Origin: Euclidia mi | Lineage: Eukaryota; Arthropoda; Insecta; Lepidoptera; Erebidae | Reading direction: 5' to 3' | NCBI GenBank assembly: GCA_944739405.2 | Contig: OX123188.2 | Span: 69,273,251 to 69,337,250, forward strand | DNA: 64,000 bases | Shown: positions 1-10,430 of the stretch, in pieces | Numbering within the stretch: position 1 is the stretch's first letter | Layout of the letters: each line of letters begins with the position of its first letter | Position numbers and translations under genes: made by a program | The notes under the pieces: generated by a model | The model's input: only the letters and a program-made list of their open reading frames with translations | What the model was told of the DNA's origin: nothing | The model's database searches: none

Positions 1-1
1 C

Positions 2-442
2 ACGAAGAAGTTGGGTATATCTGGAGTTACACCAACATCCTTTACGTCCTGTCATAGGCTTGGTAACGTCAACAAGGAACGTCATCACCCCATTCTCGTG
101 AGGTTCAGCAGCTTGGACACCAAGAATGCAGTCTGGAGGGCGAAGGCGAAGTTGAAGGGCTCGTCTGTTACGGTCAAGGAATTTTTAACTAAGGCCAGGC
201 AGACCACGTTCACCAAGGCGAGAGTGCATTTTGGCATCAAGGCGTGTTGGACGCAGGATGGCGTCATCAATATTAAGGTAGCGGATGGTACTCGGATCAA
301 AATCACGACTCTGGATGAATTGGATTCTCTGATGTTAAAATATCCGCAGACGAAAAGCGATTCCCGGCCTGCAGAACGTCACGGTACTGATAGCGTCGCG
401 CCAGCGAGTAACACCACTAAATCATCGTCCCGGCGTAATTAA
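2..442 (+). CDS. LINE family A ORF1, 3' part (RRM and C-terminal domain)
   Basis: This is the C-terminal portion of an L1-ORF1-like RNA-binding protein that would coat the LINE RNA. The reading frame is already open at base 2, so the true start lies outside the window; the TTG at base 11 is not a real start. Residues near the N-terminus (SCHRLGN), a central block (FLTKARQTTFTKARVHFGI) and CWTQDG match the intact ORF1 at 57513-58268, block for block. The C-terminus is a Ser/Arg tail ending in SRRN. No internal stop is seen, although the downstream ORF2 is badly broken. RNA binding is inferred from the family. Confidence 0.75.
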   Translation, partial: TKKLGISGVTPTSFTSCHRLGNVNKERHHPILVRFSSLDTKNAVWRAKAKLKGSSVTVKEFLTKARQTTFTKARVHFGIKACWTQDGVINIKVADGTRIKITTLDELDSLMLKYPQTKSDSRPAERHGTDSVAPASNTTKSSSRRN

Positions 443-1081
443 TCTTTTATTTATTCTTTTTGTGTTACTCTATCTTAGTTTTTGTTGTTTTGAAATTTGC
501 GTCTTCTTGGAACGTGCTACCTATCTGTTTTGTGATAGTCTTTAATGTTTACTTGTGTTTACCCACAATCAATGACATTCCTTTGCCCACAATACTATTT
601 ATAACTAATTTGAAAGTAACCTCAATTCCTAAAAGAAATTAATACTTTAATTTGTTACACAAAAATGTAGATAACGTAAAACCCAGAGAGGTTGGACTAG
701 GTTTAGACAAGGTTATATTTCTTTGGTAAAACCCCAATCTCTTTGGTAAAACCTCATAACCTCAGAAGAAGCTCATAACCTTTGCTCATAACAAACATTG
801 ACAGTATTGTCACTTTGGCATTAGTCGTTAAACGTCATTGGTAAAATTGCGTTCCGATATGCGTAAAATATGTTTTGTTATTAATTTATTTTTCTTTACT
901 GTTAAATTACTTAACGTATTATTGTGTTGGTGTCAGCTGGTGGGTGGTACAGAAATGTGATTTTTGCACCAGATATATGTAATCGTTAACTGTATTTTAT
1001 AATATTTTATTAGTATATATTATTTATTACTTATACAGTCATTTTATATATTTGTTATATATCTATATTTGAAATCTTTGT
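443..1081 (+). other. LINE family A spacer between ORF1 and ORF2
   Basis: No reading frame is supported here. The stretch is AT-rich and is the spacer between the two LINE ORFs. Near 938-956 it contains TGTCAGCTGGTGGGTGGTAC, which matches TGTCTGCTGGCGGGTGGTGC on the minus strand near 57128-57109 in copy 2. That match anchors the comparison used to place the Gypsy insertion in copy 2. The spacer is about 640 bp here. Confidence 0.75.
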
Positions 1082-4008
1082 ATGGCATCTGATGATGAAT
1101 CATCTTTTCACTCGGCAAATAATTCCTCTGTTTCTTCAGACGACGACAGTTTTTCTTCAGTAACAGGCACTCTTGGCGATTTTATTCGTGGATCTTTTAG
1201 CCTACAACGCCAACGTTGCAATTCGTTAAATGTCAGCCATATTAACGCTCAAAGTCTCCCAAGCCATTACAGCGATCTTGTGGAGGCGTTTACACAGTCA
1301 AACGTTCATGCCGTCCTGGTCTCAGAAAGCTGGCTCAAACCTCAACTTCTTTCCACCACTTACCCCCTTACTGGTTACATTCTAATCCGGAATGATCGCA
1401 CCGGAAAGAGGGGTGGTGGTGTTGCCATTTACCTACGCAGTGACTTTCCTTATAAAATTATTGCTTCTTCTTCCTTTTCTATCGCTGCTGAATTTCTTTT
1501 CATCGAGGTTTGTGTCAAAGGGGCGCGGACCATTCTTGGCGTAATTTACTGTCCCCCAAATATCGATTACTTCACCAATTTGGAATTGGTTCTAGAATCT
1601 TTAGAGTCTGAGTACGAGCATCATATCATCATGGGTGATTTAAATACCGATCTCCTGCTCCCAAACTCCCATCGTTCCCGAAAACTCCACACCATTGTCG
1701 AATCTGTTGGTCTTCACATTTTACCGTTGAATGCCACACATCATAATACCAACAGTGAAGATACATGGTTGGATTTGATTTTCACCTCGGCTCCTTACCT
1801 CGTATCCTCTCACGGTCAACATCCCGCTCCCGGTTTCTCGCATCATGACCTTATCTACATAATTATCCTATATCCTTCAACCTCCTAAACCCAAACCCAA
1901 GGTACTGTACAGGCGTTGCTTTGCACGTATGAGCATCAATAATCTACATTTGGATGCATCGAAAATTGATTGGGGGCCTTTGGAGGCAGCAGCTACAGTT
2001 GATGTGAAATTAAACATTTTCTACGACATCGTAATCAAATTATATGATGTTCATACCTCAGTCAGGAGAATTAAATTGAAACGACCGCCTGCACCCTGGT
2101 TGACGCGTGGAATTCAGATAGCAATGAGGCGCAGGGACCGAGCATTCCGCGAGTTTAAGCGGGACCATTGCGAGGAAAATTGGGTCCTCTACAAAGTTGC
2201 TAGGAATCGTTGTAATCAAATGATACGAAATGCTAAATGAAGCCACATTTTCAACAACATTTCTTCTTCTTCCTCTGCCGATATCTGGAAGTTCCTAGGG
2301 ACTCTGGGTATCGGTCGGCTTAGTCGAGTGGATCCGCCGCCAGCTCTTAGTCTTGACTACATTAACATTTATTTTGTCTCCACTCCAACGTTTGATCGTC
2401 AGACTATGAGTCGAACCAAACATAAATCCTTTTCACTTTTCTCCAGTTGCTGAGGCTGAGATCAAAAAGATAATCCTTGCGATTAAATCTAAAGCGGTTA
2501 GCTGTGATGATGTCAGCCGCTACATGATTATCACCATCCTGGACCATCTTCTTCCTGCCATTTCCCACATAATAAACCATTCCCTTGAATCTGGGCTGTT
2601 CCCTAATATTTGGCGTAAAGCATATGTTAGGCCACTACCCAAAGTCACTAATCCCGTCGCTCCTAATCACTTCCGGCCTATTTACATCCTCCCTTTCCTT
2701 TCCAAACTTCTTGAGGCTTGTGTCCATAAGCAACTGTCCCAGTTTGTACATGAATAAAATGTCCTCAGTCCCTACCAGTCCAGCTTTAGACCTGGGCATA
2801 GTACAGTCTCTGCTATGCTTAAAGTGACTGGCGATGTGAGGGCGGGTGTGGAGGACACTAGGTTCACTGTGCTGGTCCTGGTTGACTTTTCAAACGCCTT
2901 CAACACCGTCAGTCACGATATCCTACTATCCATCCTATCCTATCTTATGATCTCCTCCAAAGCACTGGAATGGTTCTCTTCATATCTTCGTGGACGTCAG
3001 CAGTCTGTCAGAGTCAATGAATCTTCATTGAGTTGGCGAGACCTTGAGGCTGGTGTTCCACAAGGTGGCATACTCTCTCCTCTTTTATTTTCTTTATTCA
3101 TTAATCTCATTACCCTGGATCTTCAGTGTTCGTATCATTTGTACGCCGACGATCTACAACTTTATTCGCAGGCCAAAATTGAGGACCTGCCAGATGCGAT
3201 CGATGCTGTGAACCGAGATTTAGCAAGAATTCAAGATTGGTCAGAGAGATACGGTCTATATGTCAATCCTATGAAATGCCAAGCTATTGTTATTGGGAGC
3301 TCCAGAATCATCAACAGGCTGGATTTGGCATCGCTACCACCGGTGACATTCAATGGCACGAATATACCTCTCAGTTCTTCAGTTAAAGATCTCGGTTTAC
3401 TCATTGACTCCACACTTAGTTGGCAATCCCAGATTACAAACGTCGGTCAAAAGGTTACCGGAGTCCTGCGCTCTCTCCACCGCCTGAAGAACTTCCTACC
3501 TGTCAAGACAAAGACAATGCTTGTGCAGACCTTGGTTTTTCCTATAATCGACTATGGTGATGTGTGTTATCTCGACCTGAATGCAGACCTGCTCAATAAA
3601 CTTGACCGACTTCTCAATAATTGCATTCGGTTCATTTTTAATCTTCGTAAATATGACCATGTGTCCTCATATCGTCAACAGCTGTCATGGTTGCCTATAC
3701 GTCAACGTCGTAACATGCGCGCGTTGACTACTCTTTTCACTTTTCTTCATTCGTCTAATTGCCCCACCTACCTAGCGCCTCACTTTCAGTACCTCTGCTC
3801 CAACCATGACAGATATCTTCACTCTTCTAATAATTCTCTTCTTCAGTGTCCTTCTCATAGCTCAAGCCTTGTACACTCTTCTTTTTCGGTACAAGCTATA
3901 CTTCTTTGGAATGCGCTTCCACTCGAGATCAGGATGGCAACTAATAGATTCACGTTTAGGGCTGAGGTGCGCCAGTATTACAACAAACTGTCTCTTGAAA
4001 GGCCATAA
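1082..4008 (+). pseudogene. LINE family A ORF2 (endonuclease-reverse transcriptase), broken
   Basis: ORF2 would nick target DNA and reverse-transcribe the LINE RNA at the nick. Bases 1082-1888 encode an APE-type endonuclease with the expected blocks HINAQS, VSESWL, GDLNTDL and SHHDL. The frame then shifts near 1862, continues as 1929-2240, meets a TGA at 2238-2240 (a CGA/Arg codon in copy 2), shifts again before 2524, and meets a TAA at 2755-2757. The reverse transcriptase then reads openly from 2815: VDFSNAFNTVSHDIL, GVPQGGILSPLLF and the catalytic YADD at 3142-3153. The C-terminus (LLWNALPLEIR) matches copy 2 and the fragment at 41.8 kb. The protein cannot be made intact. Confidence 0.88.
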
Positions 4009-4120
4009 TAAAACTATCTCTCACGTGTTTTACATTGTGTATTAAATATATGTAAACTGTATGTATTTATTAGTACTAGAGGTCGCCCAGTGGTCGAAAT
4101 TTGACCATAATTTAATAAAA

Positions 4121-5874
4121 GACCGGTCAAGTGCGAGTCGGACTCGCGCACCGAGGGTTCCGTACAAACCTGTAAGTATTTATGTAAAAGTTCACCAGTC
4201 ATAGTTATGGTATTTTTATTGCCAAACGCAATCCGTAACATTACAGTATGGAAAGCTGGAGGAGCATAAATTAAATAAAAAGGGGTATTTTTCGTTTGTA
4301 ATCAGTCATCCTTTATTTTATATTAACATATATCGCTTATTTTATAATATAACTTAAATACCTATAAGGCCTATAAGGCTGGCCTTGCAGCAACCTTGCA
4401 AAAGTCTGCTGATGAATGATGGTCAGATTTTTTATCAAAGTTATTGATTTACAAAGTTTTAAGTGACTATTAGAAATCTGTTTCAAAAATACTTATAAAG
4501 TACAGAATAATTAGCAAAAAAGTTTGAAGACTATGTAATTATTTGAAATCTCAATCTCAATCAGCCACGCACCACAGCACACGGTCCTCAGCCTTCCGCA
4601 TCCTTTATCTGGGCTATGAGACGTTGCTTCGTACTAAATTTCAAGATTTTTAGTTCACGGGAAGTACCCTGTAGGTTTTGATTCCCTTGCGAGTAGTCGC
4701 GAGTTTGAAAATATGCTTATATTGCTCATTCTTTTGATTGCGTTGACATAGAAGTTTGATTTTGTTACAGCCTAACGGTGTTATATACCTGAGTATTTGA
4801 TATGAATTTTAATTTAATACCTCTACGCGTTTAAGAGAAAGGGGTAGTAACTTCAAATTTATTAAAAATATTTTTATTATATGATTTAACTAAAAATTTA
4901 CGGTTTTCGCAATTTTTCCTTTATAAGTGATATAAGAAATTGCTTCGTACCAAATTTCAAGATTTTAAGTTCACGGGAAGTACCCTGTAGGTTTTGATTC
5001 CCTTGCGAGTAGTCACGAGTTTGAAAATATGCTTATATTGCTCATTCTTTTGATTGCGTTGACATAGAAGTTTGATTTTGTTGCAGCCTAACGGTGTTAT
5101 ATACTTGAGTATTTGATATCAATTTCAATTTAATACCTCCACGCGTTCAAGAGAACGGGGTAGTAACTTTAAATTTATAAAAATATTTTTCTTATAATAT
5201 GTAACTAAAAATTAATGGTTTTCGCAATTTTTCCTTTATATGTGCTATAAGGCGTTGCTTCGTACCAAATTTCAAGATTCTGAGCTCACGGAAAGTACCC
5301 TGTAGGTTTTGATTCACTTGCGAATAGGCGCGAGTTTGAAAATATGCTTATATTGCTCTTTCTTTTGATTGCGTTGACATAGAAGCTTGATTTTGTTGCA
5401 GCCTTACGGTGTTATATACCTGAGTATTTGATATGAATTTCAATTCAATACCTCCACGCGTTCAAGAGAAAGGGGTAGTAATTTTAAATTTATTAAAAAT
5501 ATTTTTTCTTATATGCTGTTACTAAAAATGTACGCTTTTCGCAATTTTTCCTTTATAAGTGATATAAGACGTTGCTTCGTACCAAATTTCAAGATTCTGA
5601 GTTCACGGGAAGTACCATGTAGGTTTTGATACCAATGCGAGTTTGAAAATATGCTGCAATTTGCAGCATATACAGCTGTATCTTTTGATTGCGTTGGATT
5701 AGAAGTTTGATTTTTTTTACAGCTCTATGGAACCGTAAATTGGAGTATTTAGTGTAAATTTCAGTTCGATATCTCCACGCATTCCTGAGAAAAAGGGTCT
5801 TGACAGACGGACGGACAACAAAGTGATCCTATAAGGGTTCCGTTTTTTCCTTTCGAGGTACGGAACCCTAAAAA
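4121..5874. repeat. Dispersed repeat bounded by AGGGTTCCGTAC inverted ends
   Basis: A perfect 12-base inverted pair lies near the two ends: AGGGTTCCGTAC at 4154-4165 and GTACGGAACCCT at 5858-5869. The outer segments (GACCGGTCAAGTGCGAGTCG at the left; GACAGACGGACGGACAAC at the right) belong to a repeat common in lepidopteran genomes, as far as I recall; its class is not settled. No coding frame of note is present. The interior is filled by a tandem array described separately. Confidence 0.7.
4605..5800. repeat. 316-bp tandem repeat, four copies
   Basis: The segment TGCTTCGTAC(T/C)AAATTTCAAG recurs at 4625, 4941, 5256 and 5573, giving spacings of 316, 315 and 317 bp. Each unit also carries TAGGTTTTGATTC, TTTTGATTGCGTTG and ACGGTGTTATATAC in the same order. 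The last copy is shortened and diverged. The regular period and low divergence suggest unequal exchange or slippage within the 4121-5874 element. Confidence 0.85.
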
Positions 5875-6362
5875 TGTTAAATTTCTACATTATTAAGATT
5901 GTAGGTATTGTCAAGACTACAATCAGACTTCCCCGTACAATACAAATAAAGAAAACCTTTTATGAAATTACTGGAATGGCTATTAAATAGTTGCCTTAGT
6001 AACCTGAGACACAAAGCAAAAAAAAAAGATAAATAACACATAATAATTATTCAAAACTGGATACTTATTAAAAAATAAAACTAATTACATATTCTCTTGC
6101 CCTTGCGCAGTATGTCGCTTACTTCCATACTTCTTATCTAATTATTTACTCCTTTCTCTTTCGACACACAGTCGATTAATGTTTTCCTTGGCTGGATCTA
6201 CCTTTTCGTGCCTGTAATTTCATATTCACACTGTCTATAAATTTTTTTCTTTTGACACCCTCTTGCTTTTCGTCCCTCTTCTTTCGAATTCATTTAAGAC
6301 TGCATGGTTGGCGTAGGGGCTTAAAAGCGGCCGCCTCGTCGCCTGATACGCAAGTATTGTGG
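5875..6362. other. AT-rich stretch, nothing recognised
   Basis: I see no coding frame, RNA gene or clear repeat here. It separates the 316-bp array from the foldback element at 6363. Confidence 0.4.
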
Positions 6363-6578
6363 CACGGTAATATAATCTAACAGTATTGTAACTCGGCCGT
6401 CTTCGTGAGTTATATACCTACGAGAGGCGCCGCATGCGAGCTGCGGTACGATCGCGGCTGTGGGTACTGTAGGTACAGTCCGCACAGTATAATGGGTACT
6501 CTGCTCGAGGCGCGTAGGTATAACTCGAGTTTCGTGCGTTTGTATGGAGTTACAATACTGTTAGATATTATTACCGTG
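6363..6578. mobile_element. Foldback MITE-like element, ~216 bp, 32-bp inverted ends
   Basis: The left end (6363-6394, starting CACGGTAATATAATC) and right end (6547-6578, ending TTATTACCGTG) are inverted copies with 30 of 32 bases matching. Inner blocks also pair: GAGTTATA(TA)CCTACG on the left with CGTAGGTATAACTC on the right, so most of the element folds into one imperfect hairpin. It is much more GC-rich than its surroundings. There is no transposase frame; it is non-autonomous if mobile. Confidence 0.75.
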
Positions 6579-6758
6579 ATTGGGGTTTCTATACCCACAC
6601 AAGACAACACTTGTGTCATCCATGAATTGTTGTTTCGAGTACATGTACTTTGTGTCCGTTCATTGTATCTCAAAGCCCCCACCAAGATTAATTCTTTGTG
6701 CGAAAGTTGTCTCTAAAAATATATTCACTTGTTCTTGTCCATACAAATAATCTCTTTA

Positions 6759-6904
6759 CATAACATGTCCATACCAAGCCAACCGTTATTTTCCTTGACT
6801 CTTAGTCTATGGGCACCACTTTTCAGACTTCCTCTTACATACCTACTCATTCCTTCTAATTTTGTACATTCTTGTCACTTCACACATCCATCGTAACATT
6901 CTCA
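6759..6904 (-). pseudogene. RTE-type LINE reverse transcriptase C-terminal remnant
   Basis: Read on the minus strand, one frame gives RMLRWMCEVTR, then stops and shifts, and finally RLAWYGHVM. This matches the well-known C-terminal block of RTE-type LINEs (a MLRWMCG-like start and an RLxWYGHV-like end). Three in-frame stops and at least one shift show that it is a dead fragment. No flanking 5' portion is recognisable. Confidence 0.7.
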
Positions 6905-7998
6905 ACTTTTTTGTACTTAATGTACTAATAATAATCCTTCAGTATGTGCTTCAGTTACAGCATCCTATTGCAATCATGCCAGAACCCTATTGCAGTATGA
7001 CCATTTGCAAGTTCTTTAAAAATAACTTTTAAAATATGAGAAACGCTAAAAGTCTGAAAACTTACGTTGGTAAGTTACCAGCGATCCCACATTGATACAT
7101 AAAACCAATAGATGGCAAATGTATTATATCACTCTTAAGTCACAAATAGCTCAATACATGCGCATTATGTAATAGATTGTCAATAAAATTTACACAACCA
7201 TAGAATGAAAGCAAAATTTCCCGCGCGCGGCGTTCTTAATTCAAACTTGATGACATTAGCAATTTTGTTTTTTCCTACGGATATTTTTTTTTATATTTTA
7301 CTCTTTGTCAGAAACTTATAATAATTACTTACTAAATAAAATACCATACATAATATGTAATAACTAATAAGTGTATATTTCAAGGCGTAAATATTTTATT
7401 AATTTATACGCCTAGTTATATATATTGTGAAAAATAATAAATTTATTAGGCAGAATAGGACCAATCTTGAACAAAAAATTACATACCCAAATGTAATAAT
7501 TATTTCAGTTTGAAACTCTTATTTAAATAATAAAAATTTAATTAATGGATTGTTCTAATTATATTTATGTACATAGATATTTGCTTTATCGAACGTGTAA
7601 ATAAAATTTGCCAAGATAAATATATTGTAATAAATACAAAATCTTTTAGGCAGAATAGAACAAACATTAATAAATAAAAAAGGATTGTTTCTTTTTTTAT
7701 TTCATAGATTTTCTTTTTTATTTTTGCTGCATATTATTATTTTAATTTAATTTTATGTAGTTTTAAGTACTTATAGTTTTCTTATTCTAAAATTAATTTA
7801 ATACTGTAAAATGGTATCCTAAGAATTATATGTATAAAATAATGTTATATTTGAACTATTTTCAGTTTGACAGTCTATATGGGTCTGTTTAAATATGATT
7901 GTGGTAAAAAGGATAACATTTTATTTTGTTTCACGTATTTGTACATAGATAAAATTTAAAATGAATGGACTATTCATCATACAGTTACATATGTATAT
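6905..7998. other. AT-rich non-coding DNA with scattered AGGCAGAATAG motifs
   Basis: No gene is supported. The motif TTAGGCAGAATAG occurs near 7448 and 7648 and again near 8675, each time followed by A/C-rich sequence and, within 60-220 bp, a TTTCAGTTTGA- or TTTCAGATTGA-like block. This suggests an old dispersed or duplicated repeat of unknown class. Confidence 0.45.
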
Positions 7999-8670
7999 TT
8001 CACTCTAATCATTTTATCATAACGCGCCTAAAGAAGTATAACTTCGAAAAAGTTGACACAGTAAAGGATGCCAAATCATAATTGGGCCCTTATTATATTA
8101 TGATTTAAAGATATTCATTTAACTAAAAATGTCCCGTCCGCCATCTTGGATTCCCAAATACTTAGATGTCATTTTCGTGATTAGAATCCATGAAAACCTT
8201 GAAAATGATACCCATATTAATTTTATTTAAAATATCCCGTCCGCCATCTTGGATTCCCAAATAGATGTAATTTTCGTGTCCAGAATCCATGAAAACCCCG
8301 AAAATGATACCTATATAAATTTTATTAAAAATGTCTCGTCCGCCATCTTAAATTTCCAAATAGATGTCATTTTCGTGATCTAAATGCATGAAAACCCCGA
8401 AAATGATACCCATATTTATTTTTAAATATCTCGTCCTCCATCTTGGATTACCAAAAAGATGTCATTTTCGTGATCGGAATTCATGAAAACCCCGAAAATG
8501 ATACCCATATTATTTTTATTAAAAAAAAAGTCCCGTCCGCCATCTTGTGAATGTAGAAATTAAAACTTCTCCCGTGAGAATTTTGTGTCACACATGCGCG
8601 CGCATCGCAATTTCACTCTCATATTTTTTTTAATAACGCGCCTAAAGAAGTATTACTTCAAAAATACAAA
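7999..8670. repeat. Direct-repeat-flanked satellite block
   Basis: A ~55-bp segment containing AACGCGCCTAAAGAAGTAT occurs at 8021 and again at 8635, in the same orientation, with similar upstream sequence (TTTCACTCT). Between the two copies lies the ~100-bp satellite array at 8125-8570. The arrangement looks like a duplicated segment with the array expanded between the copies, or an element with direct terminal repeats. Confidence 0.65.
8125..8570 (-). repeat. ~100-bp satellite with CCGCCATCTT core, five copies
   Basis: The core CCCGTCCGCCATCTT or a close variant starts at 8133, 8236, 8335, 8430 and 8532, giving spacings of about 95-103 bp. Each full unit also has ATTTTCGTGAT and GAAAATGATACC(C/T)ATAT. 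Read on the other strand, the order is ATATGGGTATC, then ATCTATTTGGGAATCC, then AAGATGGCGGACGGGA, which is the same unit type as the array at 38.3-39.6 kb. Confidence 0.85.
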
Positions 8671-8999
8671 CTCGCTTAGGCAGAATAGGACAACCTTGAA
8701 CAAAAAGTATATATTATACATGTATTATTAACCTCTTTTCAGATTGAATATCTGTGGGTCCATAATCGTAAATTAAAGAGTAATATTGAATACATATACG
8801 ATGCTGTGCGAAATCTAAGGTAGTAATGGTATCGTATATTTTCATTAAAATCATATATTTCTAATGCATATTTTATAAAAGCATATGTATTCTGCACACC
8901 TTCTACATGTATCTAAGCAATAAGTGTGCCAAATTTCATAATCCTCCGTTCGCACGTTTCTCGTAAAAAGGGATCACAAAATTTCACTTCACGTATAAT
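8671..8999. other. AT-rich non-coding DNA
   Basis: It contains the third TTAGGCAGAATAG motif at about 8674, but no gene or structured RNA that I can recognise. Confidence 0.4.
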
Positions 9000-9225
9000 A
9001 TTTATTATTTATATTTTATTATATTATTATATATATACGTATATTTGCAAAGATATGTATGCTAATGGATTTTTACCAAATAATTAAATATTTCATCTTT
9101 GTAGTTTAGACACCTGCCACAATCATTTCTGCACCACCCGAAGGTTGACTGGCAGAAAATGCTATTTAGCATTAAGTCCGCCTTTTGCATTGTAATTGCA
9201 GGAAGTGTTAATAATAATAATAATA
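9000..9225 (+). mobile_element. LINE family A 3' end only
   Basis: The block TTCTGCACCACCCGAAGG followed by TTGACTGGCAGAAAATGC matches the 3' UTR of family A at 42.3 kb and, inverted, at 49.9 kb. It ends in a short TAA repeat tail. Upstream is AT-rich UTR with no ORF2 sequence, so the copy is heavily 5'-truncated, as is usual for LINEs. The left boundary is approximate. Confidence 0.7.
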
Positions 9226-9433
9226 ACCTAGCAACACGTCAACAAAGCAACATACAGTTTTCCTTGAATTTTTATATTTGCAATTTATCGCATATTTTTG
9301 TGTTTATATTGATTTTTTCGACTACTAGCAAGACTTTTTTATTGGATAAATATATAATTAGTAAACAGCAACCATTAAATAAATTAAGAAAAGAAATCAC
9401 GAAATATTATTGAAGATGACATTAAATGTCAAA

Positions 9434-9670
9434 GGCAGCGATAGCCGAGTGGATATACCAACAGACTGCCATGCAGAGGGTATCAGGTTCGAATCCACGG
9501 CGCGCACCAATGACTTTTCGGAGTTATGTGCGTATTGAATTGTTAATTATCGCTTGTCCCGTGCCTCGGAGAGCACGTTAAGCCGTCGGTCCCGGTTGTC
9601 ATGAAGATCTTTGACAATCGTTACAGGGCGTCAGTACCTTCTAAATAAACTGACACTAGTCTAAACTGCC
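9434..9670 (+). mobile_element. tRNA-derived SINE, family SINE-A
   Basis: The head has RNA polymerase III internal promoter boxes: an A-box-like TAGCCGAGTGG and a B box GGTTCGAATCC, about 40 bp apart. The body (TTGTCCCGTGCCTCGGAGAG; ATGAAGATCTTTGACA) and the end (AATAAACTGACACTAGT) recur in an inverted copy just downstream and in a direct copy at 45.3 kb. Three copies with the same ends define the family. It carries no protein. Confidence 0.85.
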
Positions 9671-9709
9671 GTCTGACCTCCAGACAACCCAAAGGGATAG
9701 GGGTATTCC

Positions 9710-9945
9710 ATGGTTAAGACCAGTATCAGTTTATTTGAGGGTACTGACTCCACGTAACGACTGACAAACATCTTCATTACAGCCGGGACCGAACAGTTTA
9801 ACGTGCTCTCCAAGGCACGGGGCACGCGATAATTAGCAATTTAAGATGCACTTAACGCGTGCGCACCAATGGATTCGAACATGATTCCCTCTGCATGGCA
9901 ATCCGTTGGTATCTCCTCTAGGCTATAGCTGCCCTTATATAATAA
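9710..9945 (-). mobile_element. SINE-A, inverted copy
   Basis: On the minus strand this reads TGGATTC-type B box, AAGATGTTTGTCAGTCGTTA and AATAAACTGATACTGGT, matching the SINE at 9434 in opposite orientation. The two 3' ends face each other across about 40 bp. A transcript crossing both could fold into a long hairpin. The copy is diverged (a CTATAGC-type A box and some indels). Confidence 0.8.
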
Positions 9946-9954
9946 TCACTACAT

Positions 9955-10095
9955 AGTATAAAACAAAGTCTGTCTTCTGTCTGTCTGTCCCTATGTATGC
10001 TTAATGTGTTTTTTTAATAGATAGAATGATTCAAGAGGAAGGTTTATATGTATAATTGCCGCGGGCGAGGCCGCTGGCGCCGTCTAGTATAATAT
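9955..10095 (+). mobile_element. Short Helitron-like 3' end (CTAGT)
   Basis: It ends with a GC-rich stem-forming block, GCCGCGGGCGAGGCCGCTGG, followed by CGCCGTCTAGT and AT-rich DNA. A subterminal hairpin followed by CTAG and a T target resembles a Helitron 3' end. The 5' portion contains TCTGTCTGTCTGTCC, typical of the same family elsewhere in the window. No replicase is encoded. Class assignment is tentative. Confidence 0.5.
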
Positions 10096-10159
10096 AAATG
10101 AATGAATCATTTAAATTAATTTTCTTCTAATTATTCATTATTATAATGCTCATAGTAGG

Positions 10160-10430
10160 CAAATAACAATCATCATCATCATCAGCCCTTAACAGTCCAC
10201 TGCTGGACTAGGCCTCTCCTTTGAAAGGAGGAATTGGCCTACTATACCACGCTGGCCAAACGGGTTGGTATAGGGTTTGTATCAAGTTTTCCTTCTCTTA
10301 CAGTGCTGTTCTCTGGATAATATGCTCCCTCTGTCGGCTCTTACGACACCCGTGGGATGGTATGGGGTGGTGACATTCCGTATTCTTAATCCGTCACCAC
10401 ACGGACAAGGTGTAGGTGTTTAACAAATAA
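10160..10430 (-). mobile_element. Retroelement 3' end with GAT tail
   Basis: On the minus strand it reads GTGTCGTAAGAGCCGAC, then TTGGCCAGCGTGGTATAG, then GTCCAGCAGTGGACTG, and finally a GATGATGATGATG tail. This order is a familiar tail of lepidopteran LINE or SINE copies. There is no ORF, so the parental element cannot be named safely. Confidence 0.6.

Larger units (their letters stand above)
1..4080 (+). mobile_element. LINE family A, copy 1 (decayed, runs off left edge)
   Basis: This is a non-LTR retrotransposon with an ORF1 (RNA-binding) followed by an ORF2 (endonuclease plus reverse transcriptase). Its proteins align along their length with those of the better preserved copy at 49.8-58.4 kb, which fixes the family and the order. 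The window begins inside ORF1, so the 5' end is missing. ORF2 carries at least two frameshifts and two stop codons, so this copy is dead. The 3' UTR stops around 4080, without the conserved CTCTGCACCACC block seen in other family members, and a different repeat begins at 4121. The clade is not certain; the two-ORF layout and APE-type endonuclease fit the Jockey/CR1/L1-like range. Confidence 0.85.

Noticed and set aside
9434..9510. Possible tRNA gene
   Set aside because: A and B boxes are present, but the arms do not pair into a cloverleaf, and the sequence continues as a SINE repeated three times in the window. The same reasoning applies to the heads at 18204, 18640 and 24412.
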